Source: Nitrospirota bacterium
Lineage (GTDB): Bacteria > Nitrospirota > Thermodesulfovibrionia > Thermodesulfovibrionales > UBA6898
Length of the DNA: 64,000 nt
Assembly (NCBI GenBank): GCA_016214855.1
Contig: JACRMT010000004.1
Location: 186,001-250,000, forward strand
Reading direction: 5' to 3'
Of the stretch, positions 27,260-37,600 are shown piece by piece. The translations under genes were made by a program, and so were the position numbers. Under the pieces are notes generated by a model, which saw only the letters and a list, made by a program, of their open reading frames with translations, was not told where the DNA came from and searched no databases. Position 1 is the first letter of the stretch; each line of letters starts with the position of its first letter.

Positions 27260-29892
27260 TGAACAGTAGTGAGATAAGAAATATTTTTCTTGAATATTTC
27301 AGGTCGAAGGGCCATGAGATCGTGAGGAGTTCGTCTGTTGTCCCTGGCAACGACGCAACCCTTCTGTTCACGAATGCAGGCATGGTGCAGTTCAAGGGAG
27401 TTTTCCAGGGCGAGGAGAAGAGACCTTACCGCCGCGCTGCAACAAGCCAGAAATGCATGCGTGCCGGCGGCAAGCATAACGACCTGGAGAACGTCGGACA
27501 CACTGCCCGGCATCATACCTTCTTTGAGATGTTGGGCAACTTTTCTTTTGGCGATTACTTCAAGAAAGACGCTATACTCTTCGCCTGGGAACTGCTGACT
27601 GAACAGTATAAGCTGCCGAAGGACAGGCTTTGGGCAACAGTATATGAGGAGGATGATGAAGCCGAGCAGCTCTGGAAGGATCACACCGGTATCCCGGCAA
27701 AGAGGATCGTCCGCCTCGGTGCAAAAGATAATTTTTGGCAGATGGGCGACACCGGCCCCTGCGGCCCCTGCTCGGAGATCCTTATCGACCAGGGTGAGCA
27801 TATCGGATGCAGGAGGCCGGACTGCGCTGTTGGCTGCGACTGCGACCGCTTCCTCGAGATCTGGAACCTCGTCTTCATGCAGTTCGACAGACAGCAGGAC
27901 GGAACACTCAATCCCCTTCCCAAGCCGAGCATTGACACTGGCATGGGTCTTGAGAGGCTTTCGGCCGTGCTGCAGGGCAAATACAATAATTTTGATACAG
28001 ACCTTTTTTCCCCCATCATTGCTGACATCTGCGCCCGCTCGGGCAAAACCTACAATACCGACAGGCTTACCGATATTGCCATCCGGGTCATTGCAGATCA
28101 TATCCGGTCCATTACGTTCCTCCTTTCCGAGGGTTGCGTACCCTCAAATGAAGGCCGGGGCTATGTACTGAGACGGATCATCAGACGCGCTTCGCGTTAT
28201 GCGAAGAGTCTTGATATCAGCGAGCCGGTGCTCTATCAGATCTCCGATGCCGTGGCAGAGACCATGAGCAGTGTCTATCCCGAGCTCAACGAGGAAAAGA
28301 CCCGGGTGCAGAAGATGCTCAGGCTTGAAGAGGAACGCTTTATGAAGACCCTGGAACAGGGTCTGCTTATACTGAACGATGTGATCAGACAGACCAGAAA
28401 GAGCGGCCTGAGCAGTATTCCCGGAGCCGAACTCTTCAGACTTTATGATACCTATGGATTTCCGCTCGATATTGCGCGTGATGTTGCATCTGAGCATGAC
28501 CTGCCTATTGATGAGCCGGGATTTCACCGGGAGATGGAGCAGCAGAAGACAAAAGCCCGCGCCTCATGGGTTGGCGAGGAGACGTCAGCATCAGCGTCCG
28601 TTTACAAAGAGCTTCTCCAAAAACACAAAGCTACAGAGTTTGCGGGTTACGATTCCTTCGACGCAGAAGGAGAGGTGCTGGCCCTTATCCGGGACGGCAG
28701 ATCAGTGGATGAACTGCCTGCAGGGATTGAGGGAGAAGCCCTCCTTGACAGGACAGCATTCTATGCCGAGTCCGGAGGGCAGATCGGCGACAAGGGACAG
28801 TTGACTGCTGACAATGTCCGCGTGCTTGTTCTTGACACAAGGAAGCCCGTTGAAGGTATGCATCTGCACAGAATAAAGGTTGTCGAGGGCACGCTCAGGA
28901 CCGGCATGAAGGTCATGGGCGCAGTTGAAAAACAGAAGCGTTTGTCGATCATGAGAAACCACACGGCAACTCACCTGCTTCACGCTTCCCTCAGGAATAT
29001 CGCAGGAGAGCATGTGAAGCAGGCAGGATCATTTGTATCTGACGAAAGGCTCCGCTTTGACTTCACGCATTTCCAGTCTCTTGATGCGCGGACGATCGAA
29101 GCTATCGAGGATGAGGTGAACGAGAGCATTCTCAGAAACATCCCGCTCGACATAAAGACCATGGAGACAAAGAAGGCTATGGAGGCCGGTGTTACCGCGC
29201 TCTTCGGCGAAAAATATGGCGATCTGGTTCGGGTCATCTCGGTGCCTGAGGTAAGTTCAGAGCTCTGCGGCGGCACGCATGCACATGCCACCGGCGATAT
29301 CGGGCTCTTCAAGATCATCTCCGAAGCCAGCGTTGCAGCTGGCATACGGCGAATTGAGGCCGTGACCGGTAAAACAGCAGTCGCATTCTTCCGGGACGAA
29401 GAGACAGAGCTCAGGAGTGTTTGTGAGACCCTGAAAGTTTCCGAGAAACCTGCTGACAGGATCTCAAAGCTTCTGGGCGAGATGAAGGCTCTCGAAAAGG
29501 AGCTTGAATCGCTGAAAGGCAGGAGTGCAGCCGAACAGTCGGGAGATATTGTGAAGGCAGTCAGGGAGATCAATGGCGTAAAGGCTGTTGCATACAGGGT
29601 GGACGGGCTGGATGCCAAAGACCTCCGTATCCTGGCTGACAATGTGAGGGATGGGCTCGGCTCCGGCATCCTGGTGCTGGCATCGGTCAGGGACGGACAG
29701 GCATCGATGGTGGCCATGGTAACGGGCGACCTTACCGGGAAATTCAGCGCCGGTGCTATTCTCAAAGAGATCGCTGCTGCTGCGGGCGGTAAAGGCGGCG
29801 GGAAACCTGACACGGCGCAGGGCGGGACCAAAGAAGTTGTCCTGCTGGACAAAGCGCTCGAATCATTATACGATATTCTTAAAAGAACATAA
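27256..29892 (+). CDS. alaS: Alanyl-tRNA synthetase
   Basis: 878 residues, full length. Class II catalytic core at 1-460 (FTNAGMVQFK, FEMLGNFSFGDYFK, DTGMGLERL), editing domain with the zinc/hydrolytic motifs HTATHLLH and CGGTHAHATGDI, then the C-Ala oligomerisation domain with GGGKPD. It charges tRNA-Ala and clears Ser/Gly. It overlaps the recX stop. A second ATG immediately follows the first, so the exact start is ambiguous by one codon. Confidence 0.98.
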   Translation: MMNSSEIRNIFLEYFRSKGHEIVRSSSVVPGNDATLLFTNAGMVQFKGVFQGEEKRPYRRAATSQKCMRAGGKHNDLENVGHTARHHTFFEMLGNFSFGDYFKKDAILFAWELLTEQYKLPKDRLWATVYEEDDEAEQLWKDHTGIPAKRIVRLGAKDNFWQMGDTGPCGPCSEILIDQGEHIGCRRPDCAVGCDCDRFLEIWNLVFMQFDRQQDGTLNPLPKPSIDTGMGLERLSAVLQGKYNNFDTDLFSPIIADICARSGKTYNTDRLTDIAIRVIADHIRSITFLLSEGCVPSNEGRGYVLRRIIRRASRYAKSLDISEPVLYQISDAVAETMSSVYPELNEEKTRVQKMLRLEEERFMKTLEQGLLILNDVIRQTRKSGLSSIPGAELFRLYDTYGFPLDIARDVASEHDLPIDEPGFHREMEQQKTKARASWVGEETSASASVYKELLQKHKATEFAGYDSFDAEGEVLALIRDGRSVDELPAGIEGEALLDRTAFYAESGGQIGDKGQLTADNVRVLVLDTRKPVEGMHLHRIKVVEGTLRTGMKVMGAVEKQKRLSIMRNHTATHLLHASLRNIAGEHVKQAGSFVSDERLRFDFTHFQSLDARTIEAIEDEVNESILRNIPLDIKTMETKKAMEAGVTALFGEKYGDLVRVISVPEVSSELCGGTHAHATGDIGLFKIISEASVAAGIRRIEAVTGKTAVAFFRDEETELRSVCETLKVSEKPADRISKLLGEMKALEKELESLKGRSAAEQSGDIVKAVREINGVKAVAYRVDGLDAKDLRILADNVRDGLGSGILVLASVRDGQASMVAMVTGDLTGKFSAGAILKEIAAAAGGKGGGKPDTAQGGTKEVVLLDKALESLYDILKRT

Positions 29893-29904
29893 CAAGGAGG
29901 CTTT

Positions 29905-30213
29905 ATGGCTATTTTCGAGATCATCAGAAATGCGATGCTCCTGGGGTTTGGGGTCCAGGAAAAAGTTAAGGAGTTCGTTGATGAAGTTGTCAAAAAGGGT
30001 GAGCTGAGCGAGTCTCAGGGCGCAAAACTGGTCAAAGAATGGACAGACAAGGCCGAAAAGAACACTGAGGACATAACCAATAGTCTGAATGACCTCCTGA
30101 AGAAAACGGTCGATAAGATGAAGCTTCCGTCAAAGGAAGATATTGACAGAATGAATGAGCAGATCGCAGCGCTCACGGAGAGGGTAAAGAAGCTCGAGGA
30201 ACATAAGGATTGA
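29905..30213 (+). CDS. Phasin-like (PhaI/PhaF-type) coiled-coil protein
   Basis: 102 residues, almost fully helical. An amphipathic start (AIFEIIRNAMLLGFGVQEKV) is followed by FVDEVVKKGELSESQGAKLV and a heptad coiled coil at about 75-100 (MNEQIAALTERVKKLEE). This is the pattern of small phasin-family proteins that coat polyhydroxyalkanoate granules. They also occur as stand-alone partners of UbiB-like kinases, as here (17 bp upstream). No PHA synthase is in the window, so a role in lipid or membrane association is equally possible. AAGGAGG precedes the ATG. Confidence 0.78.
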   Translation: MAIFEIIRNAMLLGFGVQEKVKEFVDEVVKKGELSESQGAKLVKEWTDKAEKNTEDITNSLNDLLKKTVDKMKLPSKEDIDRMNEQIAALTERVKKLEEHKD

Positions 30214-30230
30214 TCTGTTAGGGTTTTCTG

Positions 30231-31925
30231 ATGCCTTTTAGTTTCTTCAGGCTTCGCCGGAGCGCAAACAGGATCCGGCAGATCGTCAATGTCTTCCTGA
30301 AATATGGATTCGGCAAGGTCATAGACCAGATCCAGCTTGGCCGGTTCATTCCTTTCCGAAAGCGCATCAGGGAATTCGGACAATGGCCAGGAGTCAAGGG
30401 ACCCGGGGCTCCGGAACGCCTCAGAATGGCTTTTGCCGAGCTCGGACCGAGCTTCATAAAACTTGCACAGATCCTTTCCTCCCGGCCTGACCTCATCACC
30501 ACGCTCTACGCCGATGAATTCAAAAAACTTCAGGACCGGGTGCCGCCCTTCTCTTCTGACGAAGCCATCCGTATTGTTGAGTCCGAGATCGGCCTTCAGA
30601 TCGATATGGTTTTTACGTCGTTCGAGAAGATACCGGTGGCCGCGGCATCTATTGCGCAGGTCCACAATGCACAACTCCTTGATGGAAGCGAGGTTATTGT
30701 AAAGATCCAGCGTCCCAATATCCTTGAGCAGCTCGAGACGGACATAGGAATTCTGACCTATGCAGCGAATCTTCTGGAAAAATATGTACCCGAAAGCAAG
30801 TTCTTCAATCCGACGGGTATTGTGGAGGAGTTCTCAAGAACGGTCAGGAAAGAGCTGGATTTTGTCGAGGAAGGCCGGAACTGTATGCGATTCGCCAAGA
30901 ATTTTGCTGCAAACCCGGATGTCTGTATCCCGTCAATATATACCGATTTCTCGACATCAAAGGTCCTGGTCATGGAGCGCATCAGGGGTGTCCGCATCGA
31001 TGATATTCCCGGCATCACACAGCTTGGCCTTGACAGGAAACGATTGGCCCAGCTCGGCGTTGATTCATACTTCAAGATGGTCCTTGAGGACGGATTTTTT
31101 CATGCAGATCCCCATCCCGGAAATATCTTTGCCATGCCCTCCGGCTCAATAGGCTTTATGGACTTCGGCATGGTAGGCAGAGTGACGCCTGAGCTCCGTG
31201 AAACCATGGCAAATACATTTCTCGCGCTCATCAACAAGGATTTTGACGGACTCATCGACCACTATCTCGAGCTCGGCGTTATTCCTGAACATGTGGATCT
31301 GGATGCCTTCAGAAAAGAATTCAAGGCTGACCTTTCAGATTTTCTCGAACCGCTCTACGGCAAGTCGATCAAAGAGATCAATTTTGCCGAGTATCTTGAT
31401 ACGGTGACCCATCTTGCGATCAAGCACAAGATGAAAATTCCGTCTGACCTGCTCCTGGTCAACAAGGCAATGCTTACGCTTGAGAACCTGGGCAGGGAAC
31501 TGGATCCTGACTTTGACTTCATTGCAGCCGCAGAACCCTATGCCTCCAGGATCATCAAGGAACGCATGAGGCCCGGCAAGATCTTCGACAAGGCACGCAA
31601 GAATGTGATGGATCTGAGCGAGTTTGCCCTTGTATTCCCCAAACAGATCCGGCAGCTCATTCAGAAGACCCTGCGCGATGACCTGCATGTAAAGATGACC
31701 CATATCGGCCTTGATCGACTGATCCGCGACATGGACCGGTCAAGCAACCGCATAGCGTTCGGCATGATCATCAGCGCCATTCTGCTCAGTTCTGCAATCA
31801 TGCATGCCACCGGAGCAGGGCCCACAGTCATGGGTTTTTCCCTCTTAGGCATGTCCGCCTTCTTTTTTGCTCTTCTTCTTGGTATCTGGCTTATCATCTC
31901 GATCATCCGTTCAGGGCGTCTTTAA
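30231..31925 (+). CDS. UbiB/ABC1-family atypical kinase
   Basis: 564 residues. ADCK/UbiB kinase-like fold at about 50-430 and two C-terminal transmembrane helices (about 508-527 and 534-558). The family's KxGQ motif reads KLAQ here (GPSFIKLAQILSSRPDL). Other motifs are AAASIAQVH, the catalytic-loop-like FHADPHPGNIF and the DFG-like FMDFGMVG. The family supports quinone or isoprenoid-lipid metabolism through ATPase activity; the substrate in this organism is unclear. Co-transcribed with the phasin-like gene. Confidence 0.9.
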   Translation: MPFSFFRLRRSANRIRQIVNVFLKYGFGKVIDQIQLGRFIPFRKRIREFGQWPGVKGPGAPERLRMAFAELGPSFIKLAQILSSRPDLITTLYADEFKKLQDRVPPFSSDEAIRIVESEIGLQIDMVFTSFEKIPVAAASIAQVHNAQLLDGSEVIVKIQRPNILEQLETDIGILTYAANLLEKYVPESKFFNPTGIVEEFSRTVRKELDFVEEGRNCMRFAKNFAANPDVCIPSIYTDFSTSKVLVMERIRGVRIDDIPGITQLGLDRKRLAQLGVDSYFKMVLEDGFFHADPHPGNIFAMPSGSIGFMDFGMVGRVTPELRETMANTFLALINKDFDGLIDHYLELGVIPEHVDLDAFRKEFKADLSDFLEPLYGKSIKEINFAEYLDTVTHLAIKHKMKIPSDLLLVNKAMLTLENLGRELDPDFDFIAAAEPYASRIIKERMRPGKIFDKARKNVMDLSEFALVFPKQIRQLIQKTLRDDLHVKMTHIGLDRLIRDMDRSSNRIAFGMIISAILLSSAIMHATGAGPTVMGFSLLGMSAFFFALLLGIWLIISIIRSGRL

Positions 31926-31968
31926 CCCCGATACAGGGAGATCAGATTACTGCCTTTGGTATCTGCCT

Positions 31969-31986
31969 CGCCTGACTGATCAGGCG
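31969..31986. terminator. Possible terminator between convergent units
   Basis: 7-bp stem CGCCTGA/TCAGGCG with loop CTGA, between ubiB-like (+) and the CsgG gene (-). U tracts are weak on both sides. A perfect 12-bp palindrome lies at 32015-32026. Confidence 0.45.
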
Positions 31987-32053
31987 TTCCTGCTTATATT
32001 GACGTCCTGCACCGAGTCCCGGGACTATTGATCTTTCTGTCCCGCCTGCAAAA

Positions 32054-33049
32054 CTATTGAAGCTTTAAGACGTCACCGCGCTTAAGGGTTCCATTGCCTG
32101 AACTCATATATCCGACAGAAAACTTATCCTGCACATCGCGCACTTCAACCGTGCCTATGAGTTTTTCATCAGCGCCAAGTTTCAGGCCGGTCTCAGGATC
32201 TACAAGGTCTTCTCCCAGTGCATAGGCGTACATCTTCGTGCCAGGCCTTATATTCATATTCGAGCCAATATTGATGTAGATCTTCTTGCCATCTATTTTG
32301 ACAACCTTTGCAGTGAACGGGACGGTTTCCATGGTGTTAACAATAAAATTCACCGCTTCCTCAATAGCCTGTCTTGTTGCCTGGCCTATCGGCGCATTCT
32401 TGAAGGAATCTGCACCAAAGTCGACCATGCCGCGGGAAACCCCAACCGCTATTCCGGATGATTCAGCCTTGCCGACTGAATTGTGTGACGTCAAAACCTG
32501 GCCGCTTGTAGCGTCAATCAGGCGGATATCTATGCCGACATGGGCGTTGGACGATTTACCCCCAATCCTGAAGCCACCGTACCCGATCCCCCCGCCACCG
32601 CCTGATTCGGCCTGCTCGAATTCGGAAACAACACCACGTATCAGGATCTGCGCACCGAGCACCTGACCAACCTTTGCCTGGGTCTCTTTTTTGATAATGC
32701 CGGTCTGCCCGAGTTCCTGCTCGCCAAGGACTTCCTGCAGCGCCTGGCGTTCTACGACCACAAAGCGGTTGGTTTTGATCAGCGCAGTAGCCAACTGATC
32801 AGCCATGCCCTCACCAATGTTCCAGCTTCCATAGGTTCCCTTTACCTTATTTTCGAACTTGGTAACTGCAATACGCTTTTTGGGTCCGGTATAAGTCCCG
32901 GATCCAGTGCTCTGAACAGGCGCTTTTTTTGCCGGCTTACTGTAATCACTCTCCTGCTGATCTCCTGCCGTCGAATCATATGCAAATGAAACAGGGGCAA
33001 AACCTGACATGAAAACCACAACCATTGATAATAATAAAAGTTTTCTCAT
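32054..33049 (-). CDS. CsgG-family exported protein with FlgT-C-like end
   Basis: 331 residues. Signal peptide (cleavage near SFA/YDS) without a lipobox Cys, then a CsgG domain at about 58-245: RIAVTKFENK, GMADQLATALIKTNRFVVVE, LGAQILIRGVVSEF. A C-terminal small beta domain at about 250-331 (IDGKKIYINIGSNMNIRPGTKM.. GTVEVRDVQ) resembles FlgT-C. CsgG proteins form outer-membrane secretion channels or periplasmic assemblies. The missing lipidation Cys argues against a standard curli channel. It is the last gene of the nine-gene envelope operon, 94 bp after the FecR-LPP20 gene. Confidence 0.82.
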   Translation of the reverse strand: MRKLLLLSMVVVFMSGFAPVSFAYDSTAGDQQESDYSKPAKKAPVQSTGSGTYTGPKKRIAVTKFENKVKGTYGSWNIGEGMADQLATALIKTNRFVVVERQALQEVLGEQELGQTGIIKKETQAKVGQVLGAQILIRGVVSEFEQAESGGGGGIGYGGFRIGGKSSNAHVGIDIRLIDATSGQVLTSHNSVGKAESSGIAVGVSRGMVDFGADSFKNAPIGQATRQAIEEAVNFIVNTMETVPFTAKVVKIDGKKIYINIGSNMNIRPGTKMYAYALGEDLVDPETGLKLGADEKLIGTVEVRDVQDKFSVGYMSSGNGTLKRGDVLKLQ

Positions 33050-33143
33050 TTCCTTCCTCCTGACTCTTTATGATAACACTGAAATGCCTGCATACCATGA
33101 CAACCCAAACAAATTACAGGGTCGGTCAATATTAGGGCTGCTA

Positions 33144-34115
33144 TTACTTCTCAATCTGTTCGAGAAACATCCTTCTGAACCCGATTCCCAGGGCAAGCTC
33201 CATATCAACTTCCATTGTGCCGTCAGCAAGTTCCCTCTCCTCAGAGATCCAGGCGCCCTTTATAAAGGAATCTACACGGGACTTGATCGTATCATGTTTT
33301 GTCACAAAATCACGGATACTGGTATCAGAAACGATAGTGACACCGGAGACCTGCTCAGCAAGGTTTCTCATGGCATCAACTTTTGCCGCTCGCAATGCCA
33401 TAAGCCGCGCCTGTGCAGGATTCACGGAGCCGGGCGGTGGTATGCCGCTTCCGGTTGCCTTGAGCAACTTAGGACCCCAGCGTTCTTCCGGCTCGAGCGT
33501 CTCATCATAAAATCTCTTTATAAGATCAGGATTGGTTCTGGTCGCAATAACCGGCGGTTTTCCGATCTCAACATAGCTTGTTCTTCCGGCCGGAACAAGG
33601 ATCTTCTTATCAGGAGCAGCGTTGATCTCACTCAGATCGACCCTGCCCTCAGTGACCGCAAGGCCGGTTTTGGTGCCTTCTACCCAGACGAGATACGATG
33701 TGCCGCGTGCAGCGGTTACTGCAGACGGAGTCCTCACCTCGAACTTCGACTTGCCAACGATCACGTTCATCACGCCATCGATCAGATTAAATACCGATAT
33801 ATTTTTGCTGCCCCTGATATACTCTGTCACAACAAAGCTTGTATTTTCACCAACCATGACTACCGAATCATCAATAAAAAGAAGCTTGGCCCTCGATTTT
33901 CCGGCAGTCCTGACCGTGTCTGATCCGAAAACAGGTTCATTTTTCTGCGCCTCATTTTTCTGTTTTTCTCGCAGAATATAGGCCGTCCCCCTCAGTTCAC
34001 GGATATTGCCGACCTCTTTCAAGGCAGCAGCCGTTTCTCCACGAGCCAGCGGCACGATGAAGATGGCAACCACAAAGATACTGAAACTTTTTTTTAAAAA
34101 CCGCAAAAAATGCAT
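33144..34115 (-). CDS. FecR-domain/LPP20-domain exported protein
   Basis: 323 residues. Signal peptide with core FSIFVVAIFIVPLA, a FecR domain at about 40-165 (GTAYILREK.. FGSDTVRTAGKSRAKLLFIDD.. VRTPSAVTAARGTSY), and an LPP20 domain at about 235-320 (QARLMALRAAKVDAMRNLAE, DFVTKHDTIKSRVD). The start ATG 34115 lies 2 bp after the stop of the preceding gene, which fits better than an upstream ATG overlapping that gene. The FecR part probably binds a polymer or partner; the LPP20 part is shared with four other domains in this operon. Confidence 0.82.
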   Translation of the reverse strand: MHFLRFLKKSFSIFVVAIFIVPLARGETAAALKEVGNIRELRGTAYILREKQKNEAQKNEPVFGSDTVRTAGKSRAKLLFIDDSVVMVGENTSFVVTEYIRGSKNISVFNLIDGVMNVIVGKSKFEVRTPSAVTAARGTSYLVWVEGTKTGLAVTEGRVDLSEINAAPDKKILVPAGRTSYVEIGKPPVIATRTNPDLIKRFYDETLEPEERWGPKLLKATGSGIPPPGSVNPAQARLMALRAAKVDAMRNLAEQVSGVTIVSDTSIRDFVTKHDTIKSRVDSFIKGAWISEERELADGTMEVDMELALGIGFRRMFLEQIEK

Positions 34116-34117
34116 AT

Positions 34118-34621
34118 TCAATTTCTGTAACAACCTTTCTCCGGCACAAAGTAATACCCAGGAGGGCAGGACCTTCCCCGTCTCCATTTCAGCCCGAAAG
34201 AAGGAGAGCGGAATCCTGAACGATAAAAAGAAGATCCCCCTCTATAACAGTATTCATATGCCCCTGCATAAGGATTATAGCAGAGAGGATATTGAGTTAT
34301 ATCATACTTGGGCTCAACTTCAGGAATTTGACTGCCAGGAGTGGCCTGATACTCTCTCGGTTGAGGGATTGCGTAAAAATTGTCATCCGGTGATCTCTGC
34401 CGGGACCATGGCCCCTGATTCTGAAAGTCCTCGCCAAGCCTGTCTGCTTTTTCGATATTGTCAGAATTCCTTTCGTGCAGAGTATCTGCTTCGCAATAAA
34501 CGAGACACGGGGGGATGAAACAGAAGGCCATGACAAACGCAGGCAGTAATCTCGTTTTCAGAACCCTACCCCAATACTCGGCAGTATCCATGCCATAATG
34601 TCCAGTGATCATCAACGTCAT
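34118..34621 (-). CDS. Small exported protein of unknown function
   Basis: About 167 residues. The ATG at 34621 overlaps the stop of the 1393-residue protein gene (ATGA), suggesting coupling. An internal start at 34591 would put the hydrophobic stretch (LLPAFVMAFCFIPPCLVYC) closer to the N-terminus as a signal peptide and is also possible. The mature part is Pro/Tyr/Arg-rich: YPLCYNPYAGAYEYCYRGG, then SCPPGYYFVPEKGCYRN with paired Cys. No family recognised. Confidence 0.65.
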   Translation of the reverse strand: MTLMITGHYGMDTAEYWGRVLKTRLLPAFVMAFCFIPPCLVYCEADTLHERNSDNIEKADRLGEDFQNQGPWSRQRSPDDNFYAIPQPREYQATPGSQIPEVEPKYDITQYPLCYNPYAGAYEYCYRGGSSFYRSGFRSPSFGLKWRRGRSCPPGYYFVPEKGCYRN

Positions 34622-37600
34622 CTCAGACCTGTTGTACAGGCCAGACTCTTGGGCGCCGAGAATTTTACTACGGGAACCCTGCTCCATGAATCCGGGGTAT
34701 AGTCCCATTTACACTCCGCAAGCTTCTGCCCGTTTCTGCCTGCTATGAATTTGACATATCCTCCGCCTTTTGGAACCTTGATGCTGACCTTTTTCTTTTC
34801 CCCCGGGAGCAGCTTATTCTGTGGACCAAAATTATCCTGGCCATCAGCAAATATATGGACATTCTCACCAGCTCTGTTTTCGAGCTCAGCTATAACTTCA
34901 CCAGTCCCGCCAGCAGTCGTTCCGAGCCCTGCCCTGTAGCCTTCATCGAATCCGCTGTACAAACATGAGCCCCATCCCTTCTGTGTGTCCCTGTTCATAT
35001 GCCCCTGAGAAGCTGCTTTACATTCAGTGCTCATCGTACCCTTATTCTGTTTTGCCTTCTGCCCGCACTTAACCCCTTCCTGGTATGCAGCCTGCTTCTG
35101 TGATGCGTCGCAGTTCACTTTTGAAGAGCTGCTGCTGTCCCCTCTGCTGCCATTGCCATGATCTCCCCGATCTCCTCTGTCCCAACGATCTCCACGGTTT
35201 TTTGTCCAGTCAGTCCAATCTTTTCCGGGGGTTCTATTGTCATCAATATAAGGAGGCGAATAAGTATTTTGACTGCTGGAAGAGTCATCCGGCTTTCTGG
35301 TATTACCCGTATATGTCTCAGATTGTGCAACCGGAGGTGACTGTTTGTCCTTAGGCGATTCTTTCTGTTTGACGCCCGTTTGATCGCCTTGGAATTCATT
35401 GCCGATCTTGTCTACCGCAGCAACGTCGACTATTTTATTGCCGGGTTCTGTAATGTTTATATCATCCAGTGGATTATATCCCTTATCGCTCTGATATGAA
35501 GCACTACCTTTAATTACCTCTATAATTGCGGTTGCAGGTTTCACATTTTTCTTTAAGTACTCCTCAGTATCTTCGCCTGTATCGATATATTTACTGTATA
35601 TCCACCGGGGATTAGAAACACCGCTGTAATATGCGGTCACGGTAAATTTCCTGCCGGGCATTACATCTTTATTTATATTCACCGCAAATAACTTCTCCCT
35701 GCCCCATTTTTCAGGTTTGCTGATGCGTGTTAAAGATGCGCCACTGTCTGAGGGTTCTATCATGAAGGTTGTCGCAGACGGCGCTTGAATAATATATTCC
35801 ATCTTGTCTGAATTCATATTTTTATGTTCATAGGTAAATAACAAGGGTTGGCTTTGCTCTCCCGGTGGTAATTTCAATTTAAGCGGTGAGATAGAAGTCT
35901 CCGGTTTAGTGCCGATTACAATTATTTTGCTTTGCCCGATCCTGACGGAGGTTTTTACCGGAGGTTTTGATGTCGTCTCGCCGATAACAGTCAGCACAAT
36001 GCTTCCTGTGGCCCTTCTTCCGCCTGCATCGGTTACATCTGCAGTCACCGTATACTCGCCTGGCGAGGATGCACCCACAAAAGGCACCTTGCCACCCTGA
36101 TCACCAAGCCCCTGCGCATGGCCACCCCACCGTAAGATATAGGGAGGCTTATGATTTTGAACATTAATATGAACATATGTCCTCTCATTCAATTTAAGTT
36201 GGGTCTTGTCTGCCCTCAGTGCCACAGTCATTTTCGACTCGGCCTTAGGCTTATTCTCAACAGTCTTCTCCTTGACCGGTAGCACATCAAGTGAGACTTT
36301 CCTTGAATCACTCTCCCCGCATGAATCCACTACGGTAACGTAAAAGTTGTTGCCTCCCGGTTTTTCAGTCTGATAGTTGATGTTGAACCCCCTCGCCTCG
36401 GACTGCTGGGTATAGGAGTAGTCACCCGTCATGTCAGCTGAAAACGGCGGCTGGCCTCCCTTTATCGACAAATTTAGTATCACCCTTCCGCCGACTGCAA
36501 CTTCTTTTTTGTCTGCACTGAATTCAAGGACAAGAGGCTTCTCATCCTTCTTTGCCCCATCAAGGATGCCTTTGATCTTCTCCTGCTGACAATCGCAGAG
36601 CCCCGGCTTCGAAAGCAGCTTTTCGGCATTCCTGACCGCGCGGGTATCACAGATGACCGGCGCTGAATTTTTCTTCAGCTCCTCCTGATTGATATAGGGG
36701 GACCTTCGAAGGAACTTGGTGGTCTCATAATCAATCAGATCTTTCATCTCCTTTGTGTTCATTGCAGGATTATCGGCGCATGCATTCTTTGCCCTGGACA
36801 GGCTGTCCTTAAGTTCATTATAAATCTTGTCTTTTTCAGGCAAGGGGCGTGGAGTTCCTGTAGCGGTACTGATTGACCATTTTTCAGAGGAAGCAAATTC
36901 GTAGATGGTCAGGGAGTTGGCAGCAGGGGTAATCTTTTCACTATTAAGTTTGTCGCACGCACATACCCTTTTGTCCTTGATAAGGGCCTGACATACCGGT
37001 ATCTGACTTCTCAGGATCTGCCAGTCTTCCTTCCATTTCTCGAAATTTCCGATCAAGCGCTGTATGTTTTCACCGAGAGGATTAGACTTGCCCGCCTTGT
37101 AGAATTCCGCAGCCTTACGCAAAAGATAGAGGCCCTCGTCAAATTCAAATTCGGTAGCTATGTTAAGGCTTGCCTTGGACATGATAATTGCAAATTCCGC
37201 AAGGATATTTGTGGTCTCACCGGAAGCTTTTCTGTCAGGCATTACTGACTCAGCAGACCTGACAAGCCCCAGTGCCCTGTCAGGGTCGCCACGCCTGTTC
37301 TTCTCCCTGACCATCTCTGCATAGGCAGAGGGTGCATTTTCTGCAGAGACTGCAGCAAAAAGAATTGGGGCCAGGGATGCATCGTCGGGGAAATTTCCCG
37401 CCAATTGTATAGAGTGCCTGTTAATTCCAGGGTAGGTCTTTCCCTGAGAGAACCTGGTCTTATAGGCAAGGTATTCTTCAATGATACTCCGGGCCTCGCC
37501 AAGAAAATCATTGTATGCCTTAAATCTTGTCTGATAAATCTCTGTCTTGACTTCCTGCGGCTTTGCGCCAGCCGCTGCAACACACTGCTCAAAACATTCC

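Noticed and set aside
28980-29993. 337-codon open frame opposite the end of alaS
   Set aside because: Ser/Pro-rich shadow of a well-conserved AlaS region; it also runs into the phasin-like gene.
32015-32026. 12-bp perfect palindrome AGTCCCGGGACT considered as terminator or operator
   Set aside because: No loop and no U tract, and too short alone to claim a function.
34006-34518. 170-codon plus-strand frame between the FecR-LPP20 and large protein genes
   Set aside because: Overlaps the coupled minus-strand small exported protein, which has a signal-like segment and fits the operon.
35150-35220. Repeated GAT/CGG-rich DNA in the large protein gene, first considered as a tandem-repeat element
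   Set aside because: It is in frame and encodes the RGD/DRGD low-complexity stretch; no mobile or CRISPR features.
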